The notes: generated by a model not told the origin, from the sequence alone. Positions 13,950 to 27,700 are shown, counted from the stretch's first letter. The stretch is DNA of 64,000 bases from Ampelomyces quisqualis (GCA_018398575.1 JAGTXZ010000024.1:806001-870000); one strand, 5' to 3'. Made by a program: numbers and translations.

Positions 13950-15960
13950 GCTACTAAAAGGGTTTGAGCGCAGTTCTTATGTAGCTAGATCTAAAGAGTT
14001 GTTAGCACCTTATCTAGTACAAAAGTAGAGTTTAGTCTAAATAAGAATAAAACTAGAAGTTAGAGAAATATAAATGCAAAGCCTTACTCCTAGCGCTAAA
14101 GAAGTTTTAGACCTACCTATATAGAGTAGAGTTTATTATAGAAACAGATGTAAAGACTCTAGTTGCCTAGCTTTAGCAAAGTGCTACTAACTTACTAAGA
14201 GTCTTTATTATACAATAGCTAGCCCTTCTTAATATATAAGAATTTAATATAGTTTATATTAAGAGTAAGAAAAACGTAGTAGCTAACGCTCTTTTAAGAA
14301 AATCTAAGGAGCTAGAGTAGAAGCTACCTAATAAACTAGAAGAGGATATTAAGAACTTTATTAACGCTTATTTAAGTTTAGTACAGCTTACTAATACTCT
14401 ATAGCTGCGCGTATCTAATCTATGTTATAGTAGATATAACGCTAACGTTAGCTTTAAAGAATACTTGCTAGATAAGGCCTATAGTAGAGAGTCTTAAGCT
14501 TAGGCTTAATAGATTCTATTTTACTAGCAGACTAATTGTCTTTTAAGAGCTAAAATAAATTTTTTTACAGGAAGAGCGCTTAAATTAAAAGTAAGAGAGA
14601 GACACCTTTTCTTAATACTAACTAGAGAGCACCTACTATAGTAAATTATAGATAAGCTTAACAAACGCTTAGCTGTTATTAAAGCTATATATAATAGATT
14701 AGAACACTAAGAAAAGAAAGGTATATAGTGCAAAGTGTAGGCACATTATTATTAGAAAGAATAATCTAAGGACGTTAAGTTCTATGTTAAGTTATACCTA
14801 GAGTATTAAGTATACGCCTTAGTAATAGTTTAAGAGAAACTTTAGCTAACAACCTTTTTAATAATACTCTTTAGCTAGATATTAATAGACGTAGTCTATA
14901 TACCTGTAGCTAGAGGCAAAAATTTTCTTATAGTAGCCTAATACGCTATAACATAGTAGGTTAAGGCTAAAGCTCTATTAAACGCAGACTTAGCATCTAT
15001 TGTTAAATTTCCAGAACGAAAAGTCTTCTGTTAATAGAGCCTACTGCTTAAAATTCTAGCTAATAGAAGCCTTAAGAATAAGCACCTACTAATTAACCTG
15101 TAACAGTAATTTAAGATAAATTAAGTAGTAGCACTGTAGCTAGCGCTTATTATCTATAAGGTTAAGGCTTAATTAAATAAGAACACGCGCCTATAGTAGA
15201 TGCCTTAAAGAAGCTTAGCGGGATATAGGTTAACTACTTAGACTAAGTTCTATAGGCTAACTAGACTAGTATTAAGCGTACTACTAGAAAGACTCTAGCT
15301 TTTCTTACGTGTAGTTGCAAGTACGTACTACCTATACATTATGTATACTAACTTAGCAAACCTTACTCTAGAATAAAGTAATTAATACTGCTTTGTTCTT
15401 AGCTATAAGGGCTTGTTAATTTAAAAAGAGAGATGTTAGGCTATAGGAGACTATCGCTAGGACTGTCTAATTAAGAAATAATAATAAGAACTACTTTAAT
15501 AAGAGTAGATTTATAAGAACAGATAAGTTAAAGGTTAGTAACCTAGTGTTACTAAGGGATTTATACTATAACAATAACTAATTAGTACTTAGCAAGTTTC
15601 TTCTAAAATAGCAAGAACTATTTAGGGTATATAAGGTAGAAGAGAAGGGCAAGTATAACCTTAAGGAGCTTAATAGAGCACTATTTTAGAGCTACACGTT
15701 AGGTAACAGGCTAAAGAAGTTCTATTAGTGCACTAAAATAGAACTAAAGCTTATTAACTAGAACCTATCTACAGACAAGACTTAAGACTAGGCGCTCTCT
15801 AGCTATAGGCAGAACACTCTATAACTAGTAGAAGAAGTAGTAGCGCACTAATACTCTAAGTAGCTTAAGAATACTACTAAGGTAGATAAGAATAAAAAAT
15901 TAGATTTAGAACAGTTAATAGAGGTGCGCTAAAGAGCTGTTAGAGTGCGTATTAAGAAAA
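13950..15960 (+). pseudogene. Gypsy-1 pol, C-terminal part: RNase H and integrase (RIP-degraded)
   Basis: The Gypsy-1 pol frame resumes here after the Helitron. At 13,961 it reads GLSAVLM, which fits the RNase H GWGAVLMQ motif. CKALLLALKKF follows, then FIIETDVKTLV near 14,130 and KKNVVANALLRKS near 14,270 (the usual VADALSR end of RNase H). Integrase follows, with a DVVYIPVARGKNFLIV segment near 14,885 that matches the first catalytic Asp region of fungal Gypsy integrases. The frame decays after about 15.9 kb. This continuity across 6.6 kb is the main evidence for the Helitron insertion. Confidence 0.75.
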
Positions 15961-16258
15961 ACCTAAACTTTAATAGGTCTAAGTATAAACTTGTAAAAAT
16001 AGCTTCAAAGTATCTATAAGAACGAAAATAGATAACAGAGAAAGAGATATTACAAACGCGTTTTATAATACTTCTATAGAACTATTAAAGTATATAAAAC
16101 AAGAGTAAAGCATTTACTATTCTAAAGCAACGTTAGTGCAACGCTATAGACTATTCTACTCTAAACTTCTAAATATACAGAAGCTTTAGAGAAAACAGTA
16201 GCACTATTACTAGTATTAAGAGGCACATTAACGTTAACCTCTATCTTATTCTTATTAT

Positions 16259-16476
16259 TGTGACAGAGTATGTGAATCAGCAGATTACAGGATTGTTACG
16301 TGTAATAACCAAGCATGTCGCTAATAAGATAGAATCTATTCAGAACTAGACTAACTTATTAAGCTGTTTCTTAGCTTAGTGTATTTAATCTAATTAATCC
16401 TTGCATAGTATAGAACAAGTAATACAATCCTTTTTACTTACAACAATTTAATCTATAGTATTGCTTAGCTCCTACA
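16259..16476 (+). repeat. Copia A 5' LTR
   Basis: A 218-bp terminal repeat starting TGTGACAG and ending CCTACA, preceded by target duplication ATTAT. It keeps several bases that the 3' LTR has lost to RIP (GTGAC, CCAAGC) but has TTGC where the 3' LTR has TCGC. Confidence 0.92.
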
Positions 16477-16713
16477 GTTATAAGCCCCGCGTTATAAGAC
16501 TGCAGTATTAATTTCTTCTGCGCACCTTGTATTGCTAAGGTACTACCTAAATTAACAATTACTCTAAAACTTCTTAAAACTTCCTTTTAAAATACTCTCC
16601 TTAAACCAACTAGTTAATAATTATAGACTCTTATTCTAACAACAAGATTAGCCCTAATATTCTTTTAAACAGTTAGTTAGACTAGCTGTACTAGTTTACC
16701 TAACTCTAGCTTT

Positions 16714-19700
16714 ATGCTCGCAACAAAGGAGTCTAGGATTAGATTAACTTAGATAGCGACACAGTACTCTTAATTGACAATTAGGAACCTAAGTACCCTA
16801 AGCTTCTATCTGCTCTAAGCCAACTAGTCTTAGCTTTACTGCCTAGAGCTACTAATCTAGACACGCAAATCTGCGATAAAGCTTTTAATTAATATAATCT
16901 AAAGCTAGCTACTTATAAACTTGCCTCTAGCAGTTACAAAGAAGACGTTTGCTAATATAAAATTAATACGTTAAAATAGACTAGGCAAGCGGCTAAACTT
17001 AGCAACGTTTAGAACTAGATTAGTTAAACTGTAGCTAAGGATCTAATAGCACCTGCGGCAATTAAAATGCTTAACTCTTTAGAAATAACGCCCTAAGCCT
17101 TAATTAGGATCCTTAAGTATAACCTAGCTCTAACAAACAATAATACTATGCACCTAGTTAGGCAGCAGTATTAAGCTTATCTAGAAAAGGCTAGGCATAG
17201 AAGGATTACTCTAGATAAATAGTTTAATAAATAGTAAGTAATCTATAGCAAGGCTCAAGCGTTCTAAGTTACAGAGGTAGAGAGATAACTTACTCTTACT
17301 AACTTCCTTAACACTCTATCTATTAAGATTGCCTTAGATTAGGCTTAATTAATGCGTTAAGATATTATTAAAGACGCAGCCCTTAGTTAGCCTTCTATAA
17401 CTATGTATAATCTAGCTAAGATCTTTTCTCTTATGCTTTAGGAGTAAGTAGTTCTAGTTACTAAAGGAAAATCCTATTTAGTCTTTGCAACCCTTAAGAA
17501 CATTAAAAACTTAGAAAACACTAATCTAAAGAACAAAGGCAAAGACAATTTAAAGCTAAAACCTTGCCTCTACAGGAACAATAAAAAGCACAAATAGGAC
17601 CTAATAGATTGTCTTTAACTAAAAACTACAATTACTAGATTAGCCCTACTAGGAAAAGTACTAATTAAGATCTCTAGTTTTAACTAAAAGAAGGTCCTTA
17701 AGCGGCTTAACACTTTTAAGTAGGCCTTACTTAATAACAAGATTAAGAAAGCTAGTTAGACGCTACCTATTGCAGCTAACTAGTTAACTTCTAGAACTAA
17801 GGCAGTAACATACCTAGGAGATGTTATAGCAGTATTAATTAACCTAACTACTCTTAATTAGGAACCTAATATTACTAATCTAGACTTTAGAGTATACACA
17901 ACTACGTTTATAACCTATCTACTTTTAAGAAGCACTGTTTATAATAGGGCAGGTGTAGTGTACCTAGTTAATAATTAGTTGCTCCTTGTTCTAGGAACGT
18001 TTAGTTCTACCTACTCTAAAGAAAGAGTTAAGGCTAGAACACAGTTACTTTCTATAACTAAGTATAGCAATTAAGTAATTAAGAACGTCCTGCACAGTCT
18101 AGACAGTCCTTACACTAGAGACCTAAAGCTTAAGAAGGTTAAAGTTGTAGATAGATTTTATGTAAACATTGTATCTGCAGTACTACTTAAGCAAGCAGGT
18201 ATATAGCATAGTAGATTAGATAGTACTCTTTAGTTTAGATTATACAAGTAAAACGTTATTATACATAAGCTTTATAAGGCCTATAACCTCTTGTTTATTA
18301 AATATAACTAGGTTACACGCTATGTTCTACAACGACTAATTTTGCACACGTTACATTAATCTGACATTAATTACTTAAGAAGTAATAACAAGGATCTATA
18401 GCACAAAAGATTAGGCTACCTAGGCTAGTAAGCACTGTAGGCTCTTGCCTAGTTAGCCTAAAACGTTAAAATAAATAGGACTAAAAGGATTAATTGCAAG
18501 AACTGCTTAGTTACTTATGCAACTTAAGTTATCTTACAATAACTAAGAAAAAGATTACTATAACTATTCTATTAAGTCTCTTAGGATCTATTTAACATGC
18601 TAACTAGAAGGCTCTATTAAGAATAGTCCTTGATTATTAAAGAAGACTACTTAGGCAAGCTTTTTAACTACAACCTTTACAACAAGACGTTAATTAAGAT
18701 TATAAGGGTAATTAGCTAATTTATAGCTTAGGTTAAGAACAAATTTAATCTAAAAATTGTAGAAATCTATTAAGATAATAACACTGCAACTCTGCCTTAG
18801 AGAGAGCGTTTGCAGTATAAGAAGTAGGCAGATTAAAAAGAAATTAAAATACTACGCCCGCTACTATACATGCATTAGCCAAACAGATTAGCTAAGTAGG
18901 CAGGTTAGGAGCTGATTACAAAATTAATTAAAATGCGCACAGGTGTAAATCTTCTGACTAAGCTCTAGCTATATATTATGGATGCAGCTACCTACTTACA
19001 CGGCATAAGCCTATTAAAAATCTATAGTTTTTAATCTCTAAATAAGGTCCTGCACGCCTAGTTTAGGCAATATTTTTGATAGTACAAGCTAGTAATTACT
19101 AGGCACAGGACTGCTAACTTACGCCTAAATTAGAGTAGTATTTATGCCTATAGCTGCAGAGCGTATCTTCTTAATCGCGACTAAGCAGCAGGTAGAAACA
19201 AGTAAGAGTTTAAAGTTAACCCTTGCAGCTATATTAGATATCTAGTAGGCTATTAAGCCTCTAATATCTATTACATATAGGTCCTATTAATTAATTAAGT
19301 AATTGCATTAAGGAACATTACCTTTAATAAATCTATATTCTACTCTAGTAACTAAGAAGGTAAGATGCCTAAGAAGTAGGCACTTAAGATTGTAGATATT
19401 CTACACGTTAGTAAACTTAATAATTCTAAGCAGAATATTAACCTGCTTGTTCTACAAGATTAACTAAGCTAGGAAATTACTAAGGTTACTAAGTAACAGC
19501 TTAGAGGTAAGCATCTAATCCTAAGAATTACAGAGACTAGCTAATCTTATAATTACAAAGAAGAGGAAGCAGAAGCTAAGAAGAGTGCTAGTAAGGCTAG
19601 CAAGTATTTAGGAATTCTCTTAGACTAAGGTAAATATACTAGGCTTGTTACTCTAGAGGCAACTCTAGAACTAGATAAGTTATCTAGTATTAAGCTTATT

Positions 19701-21765
19701 AAGCGCGTAGGATCTAACAGCTAAAGACTATTGCTAGGTTCTAAAAGAGCTAGCCTGTTAGTATCTAGGGATTAGATAGGTTCCTAACAGGATAGGTAGT
19801 TAGCCTTTTCCTCCTCTGCTACTTAACCTAAGAGCAGTAACTCTAGAGCCTTAGACAAAGTAGAATTAACAAATTCTTTTATATAATTAAGTTGTTAACT
19901 ACGTAAAGCAGCCTCTAAGATTAATAAACTACTAAGTTAATATATGCTGCTTTACTGCAAGAAGAATTACAACAATTAGATAAAGAGTAAGAGTGTTAAT
20001 ATATTAATTGCAGATCTATTTATAGATTGCTAGAAGAATAATTTTAAGAACACTTTCTTACTAGGCCTTGTAGAAGTCTAGACTAAGCGCTCTAGTTACA
20101 AAACACTAAACGCTATAATTATAACAGCTATACTAAGTAATTAAAATTACTAAGCAGTTAAGAAGCGTGCTTATAGAAATAACATACCTAAGCTACCTAA
20201 TATATAAAAGCAGATGCTTTAATATCTAATAAAAAGCCTATTGTTAGATGCTTCTCTTAAGGAAATTGATTAGCTATACAAGAAAAGTACCTAGAAAGAG
20301 ATTCTAAAGCACAAGTCTAAGGATTAACTAATCTTATTAAAATAGGTCTAGGCATACAAGTTTAATTAAGACAGTTACTTTCTAAAGTGTAAGGCTAGGC
20401 TTGTAGTAAGAGAAGATTTCTAGGAGAAGAACTCTCTACTTACTACATACGCTACTACTCTTGCAGCTAAGTCTTTTAGGATTGCTATAGCTATTGCAGC
20501 CTATTTTAATCTAGAAATTATGTAATACAACGTAGTTAGAGCGTTTCTTAACGCCTTAATTATAGCTAACAATCTAGTAATCTGTAATCTACTAGACAGA
20601 TTTAAAAAAGCTAGGCTATGTGTAAAGCTTAACTAAGCACTCTATAGGCTTAGAGAATCTCTATTGCTTTAGTATAAGGAATTCTTAAGATTACTGCGCG
20701 AAATAGGACTACTTGCGTCTAAAGAAAAACCCTACCTTTTCTTTACTTAGGACAAAACAATCTTTGTTCTATTCTACGTTAATAATATTCTACTTATTTA
20801 CTACAAGAATTACAAGCTTAAAGCTAAGGATCTATAGTCTAAGATTATTAGTAAATATAAAATCTAGGATTAAGGACCAGTTAAATAGTTCCTTAGGATT
20901 AGAGTTATTTAAAACAGATTATACTAATCAATTACTCTAGTCTATAACGCCTATATTAACAAGATTACTAAGAAATTTAGACTATATAATAGATTATTCC
21001 TTCTAACACTATTGCTATCTAAGGAGCTCTACAAGAACACTAGAGAAGCTAGTAAGTAAGAAATTAAGGCCTATTAAGAAAGAGTTAGATTAGTCCTCTA
21101 CACTGCAATTATAATCTGCTTAGATATTGCCTACGCAGTCTTAAAGCTCTCCTATTTCTTAACTAATCCTTTAGACAAGCATATTAAAGCTGTAGAACAG
21201 GTAATTATGTACCTATATTAAACAAGGTTTGATTTAATTAAATAAAGGGATTTTAATAGTCTAGAACTAACTATTTGTAAAAACGCCTTCTTTGCTAATA
21301 ATAAAGTAACTAGGCGTTCCTTACATAGTTATATAGCTATTCTGTTTAGAGGAGCAATCTCTTAAAAAGCTGCTAGACAAAAATCAGTTACTACCTTAAC
21401 TACAGAAGCTAAGCTACTTGCTCTAGAATACGCTGCAAAAGAATTTATAGCGCTTAGCTAGTTCTTTAAGGAGCTTACGCTTAATCTAGAAGATCTATAG
21501 AAGATTTAGTGTAATAATTAGCAGACTATCTAGCTAATTATAAGGAAAAATAAGTAGATATCTACTAAGCTTAGGCATATTAATATTTAGAATATATAGC
21601 TTAGGTAAGAGCACTTAAAATAATTATTCTAAGTATCCTATCTGGAATCTAGATTAATGCTAGCTAATAGTCTTACTAAGAACCTTACCTATTAACAATT
21701 TCTTAAGTTTAAGCAGCTTCTTAACCTTAAGGATATAAGTAAGTTACTTACAAAGCAATAATTTA
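16714..21765 (+). pseudogene. Copia A gag-pol (RIP-degraded)
   Basis: The likely Gag start is the ATG at 16,714 (MLATKESRIRLT). A zinc-knuckle-like Cys/His cluster lies at about 17,564-17,610. A GAG-pre-integrase motif reads KRLGYLG then NVKINRTKRINCKNCL near 18,400-18,510. Integrase follows. The RT starts near 20,395 (CKARLVVRED) and has FRIAIAIAAYFNLEIM, CVKLN-ALYRLRES, and FYVNNIL at 20,772-20,792 where FYVDDIL is expected, so both catalytic Asp codons are RIP-changed to Asn. RNase H runs to about 21.76 kb. The order IN before RT places it in Ty1/Copia. Most stops are TAG/TAA from CAG, CAA or TGG. Confidence 0.9.
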
Positions 21766-21869
21766 GAAAACACAAAGATTAATTTAACTTTTTTATCTAC
21801 TAATTGATTTGCTTGCTCTAGAAGCTTAAGATTACTATAGGATCTAAGCAGAGCAAACACGCAAAAATT

Positions 21870-22930
21870 AAGACTACTAACGCTAAATCCTAAGCAAAAC
21901 TATCTAGAAACTTGCCTTTATAAAGTTAAAGACCTTATTAATTATCTTGTAAGCCTAGGCACAACGCTTAGCAATTAAGAAACCTAAAGCTCTTAATTTA
22001 TAGCTTAGAGACAGTAAATCTCTAACCTCTTCTATAGCCTTAGGCAACAGAGACAACAACTAATCCTACGCTAGCTCCTAACGCTTAGGCATTTAAGTCT
22101 AAGCAGCCTAAAGCTACTCCTTAAGCAGCAGAGCGTTAGGCAGGAAAGAGCTGCAACGCTAACTAAATAACAGCTACTACTAGACTAGCGTAAACAGAGC
22201 CTAAGCTACAAAGCTACTTAACAGTCTACTAAACTTATATCTCCTAAAGCCTTAAGTAGAACGCGTAGGCTTCTTTTCTAGTAAGCTAAAAGTTAGATTA
22301 ATATAGCTTAAGCTTATCCTAAAACTAGTAAGAGCTAGAGCACTCTAAGCCTACTGTAAGGCCTTTACAGCCTTAAGCTGCTAGTTAAGCTACGCGTAAG
22401 CCTTCTCTAGCTTCTATAAACAAGTTAGCTATTTCTAAGACTAAAGAAGCTTTAAAACTTACTGCAATAGTTCCCTTAAATACGCTAATAATAATCTATA
22501 TAGTCTGCTTACGCAGATTACCTAGGCTACTTAAATTAGTAATTATATTACTAATAGCAATTAGAACAACCTATACCTTAACGTAAGAATAGTTTAAGTA
22601 AGCTGTGCAACACTTACTTATTATTAATCTAGCTCTACTATAGCAGTAGCTGTTACTTTACTTATTAGTAAACTAAGAGGTACAGCGCAAGCACAAACTA
22701 GAGTAAAGCTCTCTCTTCTTAACCTTAACAGTCTCTTTGCTAGAGACTACCTTACTCTTAGGCGTAGAATTACGTTACTTAGTCTTGCGCTAGAATTAGT
22801 ATAGAAGATTTACTAGGACCTAGTTGTTCTTGCTCTTAACAGCGGGCGTAGAAGTAGCAGCGTTCTTCTTGTAGGTGCGCGCGTAAGCTATCTTGTTAAT
22901 TACAACAGTAGAATTCTTCTTAGGCAGCTA
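21870..22930 (-). pseudogene. Antisense accessory ORF of Copia A (Lys-rich, Cys-rich centre)
   Basis: Reading the minus strand from 22,930, one frame is interrupted only by TAA/TAG for about 350 codons. It begins with a Lys/Thr/Ser-rich tail (PKKNSTVVINKIAYART, then TPKSKVVSSKETVKVKK). A Cys-containing centre follows (SSLCLRC, then SYCYSRARL, SKCCTAY), and then a hydrophobic helical stretch (IVV/IIISVFKGTIAVSFKASL) ending near a TAA at 22,385-22,387, beyond which the frame continues. The Cys pattern recalls the small zinc-binding centres of fungal hypothetical proteins; that is an impression, not a match. A candidate 43-nt intron (22,931-22,973) lies just upstream. Function is unknown. The complementary sense frame is the competing explanation. 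Confidence 0.45.
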
Positions 22931-22973
22931 CTAGAGTTAGCAGCAAACTAGATTAAGAGCAAAGAAAACTTAC
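22931..22973 (-). other. Candidate intron in the Copia A antisense ORF
   Basis: On the minus strand the 43-nt segment starts GTAAGT, has a CTAAC branch-like motif 3 nt before the end, and ends TCTAG. The same 43-nt structure is kept in Copia B. Being antisense to the retrotransposon RNA, it would not be removed during retrotransposition. The upstream exon frame is ambiguous and the branch-to-acceptor distance is short, so it remains a hypothesis. Confidence 0.35.
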
Positions 22974-23570
22974 TATAATAGAGTAGATTAAGCAAGTAGT
23001 TAATAAAGTAGATTATAAGAAGAATAAATAGATAAGTAGCTAGTTAATAAGTTAATTAATAAGTTAATTAATGCCCTAGAGTGTAAGAATATAGGAGCAG
23101 GCAGGCTTCTTATACCTAAGTAACGCAACTGCTAGGCAACAAGCTTGCCTACTACTCTCTTACCTAACTGCGCAATCTTACTTAATAACAATATACGTAA
23201 ACAGACTACTTTTTACCTAGCTAACAAGCTAGGTAATAATAAATAGTCTAAAGTAAAGCTTAGCTAACAGGTAAACATACACTAACAGTCTGTTTGCACC
23301 TATCTTATAGACTGCCCGCTTACAAAACCTACACATAAGGCCTAAGAAGATAATATAAGCTATATTCTTAGACAGACAACACTAATATTAAATTCTGTTA
23401 CATACATAGTAAATAATTAGGAATTTATGCGCTAATAACTTATGTTTAAACTAATAAATAGAGCAACGCAACACTTGTAATACAGAGTAGCACTACTGTT
23501 TACTTTAATTACTACTTCTGCTCTACTAAACAGATTAGGCAAGCTAACAAGTTTACCTAATCTAGGGGTG

Positions 23571-23788
23571 TGTAACAGAGTATGTAAATTAGCAGATTAC
23601 AGGATTGTTACGTGTAATAACTAAGCATGTTACTAATAAGATAGAATCTATTTAGGACTAGACTAACTTATTAAGCTGTTTCTTAGCTTAGTGTATTTAA
23701 TCTAATTAATCCTTACATAGTATAGAATAAGTAATACAATTCTTTTTACTTACAACAATTTAATCTATAGTATCGCTTAGCTCCTACA
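23571..23788 (+). repeat. Copia A 3' LTR
   Basis: A 218-bp copy of the 5' LTR, starting TGTAACAG and ending CCTACA, followed by target duplication ATTAT. It has RIP-type changes relative to the 5' LTR that recur in the 3' LTR of copy B. Confidence 0.92.
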
Positions 23789-23793
23789 ATTAT

Positions 23794-24108
23794 TAATAGA
23801 ATCTTTAGCAACAGTATCTATAGACTTACTAGCCTTATCTTTAGACCTAGGTTTAGAATCTAGTTTAACAGCCTAGCTAGGATTAAAATTAGAGTTACTA
23901 TAATTAGAAAGCTCTAGCAGCTCTTTAGTTACGCAAGACCCTCTACTACAATAGCTCTTATTATTAGCTATATTATACAGTAGCCTACTCTAAACAAATA
24001 AACTCTAATTAAACCTTATAGTAGCCTAGCAAGTTAATATAAGAAACTGTAACTATAACGCGTATTTTCTAAAGCCTATAGTAGTATAAATAGGCAGCGT
24101 TAGTAGGG
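23794..24108 (-). pseudogene. Antisense ORF in the Gypsy-1 3' tail (split by Copia A)
   Basis: On the minus strand a frame is open, except for RIP-type stops, from about 24,105 down to 23,794. It continues in the same frame at 16,258-16,100 once Copia A and one copy of its ATTAT duplication are removed. The product is Ser/Lys/Asn-rich: KELLELSNYSNSNFNPS, then KLDSKPRSKDKASKSID, and across the junction KNKIEVNVNVPLNTSNS. It lies between Gypsy-1 pol and its probable 3' LTR, the same position as the antisense frames of the Copia and Gypsy-2 elements. I do not recognise it. Confidence 0.45.
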
Positions 24109-24282
24109 TGTTACAGGCGGTAAGCCTGTTTCAATTAATAGACTACTTTAAATCTCTTATATTGCTGCAATGTTAGCTAAAATCTATAACAACGCAGGTA
24201 GGTACAGCTATTAGAATTAAATCGGATATGTATTAGAGATATATAGGAGTGCGTGTTATATCAGAGATTCTAGATTAGCTAT
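24109..24282 (+). repeat. Probable Gypsy-1 3' LTR, left part
   Basis: A sequence starting TGTTACAGGCGG follows an AGTAGGG purine run, as a 3' LTR follows its polypurine tract. It is cut at 24,282 by Copia B, and GCTAT is duplicated on both sides. The rest probably runs from 31,830 to a TTTGTTACA near 32,033. No 5' partner was found, so the call rests on the start, the purine run and the position. Confidence 0.5.
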
Positions 24283-24500
24283 TGTGACGGAGTATGTGAA
24301 TCGGCAGATTACAGGATTGTTACGTGTAATAACCAAGCATGTCACTAATAAAATAGAATCTATTTAGGACCAGGCTAACTTATTAATCTGTTTCTTGGCT
24401 CAGTGTATTTAATCTGATCTATCCTTACATAGTATAGAACAAGTAATAGGATCTTTTTTACTTATAACAATTTGATCTATAGTATTGCTTAGCTTCTATA
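24283..24500 (+). repeat. Copia B 5' LTR
   Basis: A 218-bp LTR starting TGTGACGG. Its terminal CA has become TA (ends CTTCTATA), a RIP-type change. It is preceded by target duplication GCTAT. Confidence 0.92.
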
Positions 24501-24736
24501 GTTATAAGCCTAGCGTTATAAGACTGCAGTGTTAATTCTCCCTGCGCACCTTGTATTGCTAAGGTACTACCTAGATTAACAATTACTCTAATACTTCTTA
24601 AAACTCTTTATAAATACTCTCTACTTAATTAGCTAGTTATTAATTATAGACTCCTATTCTAACAACAAGATCAGCCTAGACGTTCTCTTAACTAGCTGGT
24701 TAGACTAGCTGTACTAGTTTGCCTAACTCTAGCTTC

Positions 24737-27700
24737 ATGCTCGCAACAAAGGAGTCTAGGATTAGATTAACCTAGACAGCAACATAGTACTCCTAATTGA
24801 CGACTAGGAACCTAAATATCTAGAGCTTCTAGCCGCTCTAAGTTAACTAGTCTTAGCTTTACTACCTAGAGCTACTAATCTAGACACGCAAATCTGCGAT
24901 AAAGCTTTTAATTAATATAATCTAAAGCTAGCTGCCTACAAACTTGCCTCTAGCAGTTATAAAGAAGACGTTTGTTAATACAAAGTTAATATGTTAAAAT
25001 AGACTAGGCAAGCAGCTAAACTTAGCAACGTCTAGGAATAGATTAGTTAAACTGTAGCTAAGGATCTTATGGCACTTGCTGCAATTAAGATGCTTAACTC
25101 TTTAGAAATAACGCCCTAAGCCTTGATTAGGATTCTTAAGCACAACCTAGCCCTAACAGACGATAATACTATGCACCTGGTTAGACAGCATTATTAAGCT
25201 TATCTGGAAAAGGCTAGGCACAGCAGGATTACTCTAGATAAATAGTTTAACAAATGGCAAGTAATCTACAGCAAGGCTTAAGCGTTCTAAGTTATAGAGG
25301 TTAAGAGACAACTTACTCTTACTAACTTCCTTAACGCTCTATCTGTTAAGATTGCCCTAGATTAGGCTTAATTAATGCGTTAGGATATTATTAAAGACGC
25401 AGCTCTTGGTTAGCCTCCTATAACTATGTATAATCTAGCTAAGATCTTTTCTCTTATGCTTTAGGAGCAAGTAGTCCTAGTTATAAAAGGAAAATCCTAT
25501 TTAGCCTTTGCAACCCTTAGTAACATTAAAAACTTAGATAACCCTAATCTAAAGAACAAAGGCAAAGACAATTTAAAGCTAAAATCTTGCCTCTGCAGGA
25601 ACAATAAAAAGCATAAATAGGACCTAATAGATTGTCTTTAACTAAAGACTGCAATTACTAGATTAGCTCTACTAGGAAAAGTACTAATTAAGATCTCTGA
25701 TTTTAACTAAAAGAAGGTCCTTAAGCAGCTTAACACTTCTGAGTAGGCCTTACTTAATAATAAGATTAAGAAAGCTAGTTAGACGCTACCTATTGCAGCT
25801 AACTAGTTAACTTCTAGGACTAAGGTAGTAACATACTTAGAAGATGTTGTAGTAGCATTAATTAACCTAACTATTCTTAATTAAGAACCTAATGTTACTA
25901 ATTTAGACTTTAGAGTGTACACAACTACGTTTATAACCTATCTACTTTTAAGAAGTACTGTTTATAATAGAGTAGGTGCAGTGCACCTTGTTAATAATTA
26001 GTTGCTCCTTGTTCTAGGAATGTTTAGCTCTACCTACTCTAAAGAAAGAGTTAAGGCTAGAACACAGTTACTTCCTGTAACTAGGTATAGCAATTAAGTA
26101 ATTAAGAACGTTCTGCACAGTCTAGATAGTTCTTACACTAGAGACTTAAAGCTTAAGAAGGTTAAAGTTGTAGATAGCTTTTATATAAACATTGTATTAG
26201 CAGCACTGCTTAAGCAAGCAGGTATATAGCATAGTAGATTAGACAGCACCCTTTGGTTTAAATTATACAAGTAGAACGTTATTGTACACAAGCTTTATAA
26301 GGCCTATAACCTCTTGTTTATTAAATACAACTAGGTTACACGCTATGTTCTACAACTACTGATCCTGCACACGTTACATTAATCTAACATTAATTACTTA
26401 AGAGATAATAACAAGGATCTATAGTATAAAAGATTAGGCTACCTAGGCTAGCAAGCACTCTAGGCTCTTGCCTAGTCTGCTCAAAACGTTAAGATAAATA
26501 GGACTAAAAGGATTAATTGTTAGGACTGCTTAGTAACCTATACAGCTTAAGTAGTCTTACAGCAGCCAAGAGAAAGATTACTACAACTATTCTATTAAGT
26601 TTCCTAGGACCTGTTTAACATGCTAATAGGCAGGCTTTATAAAGAATAGTCTTTAATTATTAAAGAAGACTACTTAGGCAAGCTTTTTAACCACAACCTT
26701 TACACCAAAACGTTAATTAAGATTATAAGAGTAATTTGCTAATTTACAGCCTAGGTTAGAAACAAATTTAATCTAAAGATTGTAGAAATCTATTAGGATA
26801 ATAATACTGCAACTCTGCCTTAGAGAGGGCGTTTACAGTATAAGGAGTAGGCGGATCAAAAGGAGATTATAATATTACGCCCGCTACTATACACGCATCA
26901 GCTGAATAGATCAGCTGAGTAGGCAGGCTAGGAGCTGATTACAAAATTAATTAAAATGCGCACAGGTGCAAATCTTCTAACTAAGCTCTAGCTATATATT
27001 ATAGATGCAGCTGCCTACTTACACAGCATAAGCCTAACAAAAATCTATAGTTTTTGATCTCTAAATAAGGTCCTGCACTCCTAGTTTAGGCAATATTTTT
27101 GATAGTACAAGCTAGCAATTACTAGGCACAGGACTGCTAATCTACGCCTAAATTAGAGTAGTATTTACGCCTATAGCTGCAGAGCGTATCCTCTTGATTG
27201 CAACTAAGCAGCAGGTAGAAACAAGTAAAAGTTTAAAGTTAACCCTTGTAGCTATATTAGATATCTAGTAGGCTATTAAGCCTCTAATATCTATTACATA
27301 TAGGTTCTATTAATTAATTAAGTAATTGCGTTAAGGGACGTTACCTTTAATAAATCTACATTCTACCCTAGTAACTAAGAAGACAAGATACCTAAGAAGC
27401 AGGCGCTTAAGATTATAGATATCTTACACGTTAGTAAACTTAATAATCCTGGGTAGGATATTAACCTACCTGTTCTATAGGATTAACTAAGTCAGGAAAT
27501 TACTAAGGTTACTAAGCAACAGCTTAGGGGTAAGCATCTAATCCTAAGGATTACAGAGACTAGCTAATCTTATAATTACAAAGGAAAGGAAGTAGAAGCT
27601 AAGAGGAGTGCTAGCAAGGCTAGCAAGCATTTAAGAATCCTCTTAGACTAAAGTAACTATACTAGGCTTGTTACACTAGAGGCAACTCTAGAACTAGATA

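Larger units (their letters stand above)
16259..23788 (+). mobile_element. Copia A: complete 7,530-bp Ty1/Copia retrotransposon
   Basis: It is flanked by 218-bp direct LTRs (16,259-16,476 and 23,571-23,788), each beginning TGTRACAG and ending CCTACA. A perfect 5-bp target duplication ATTAT lies at 16,254-16,258 and 23,789-23,793. A purine-rich AGGGG tract precedes the 3' LTR. The order gag, integrase, RT, RNase H is that of Ty1/Copia. About 1.8 kb of extra sequence lies between RNase H and the 3' LTR and contains an antisense open frame. The element is inserted in the 3' tail of Gypsy-1. Confidence 0.93.

Noticed and set aside
20713..20940. 75-codon plus-strand ORF
   Set aside because: It is an alternative frame within the Copia A reverse transcriptase.
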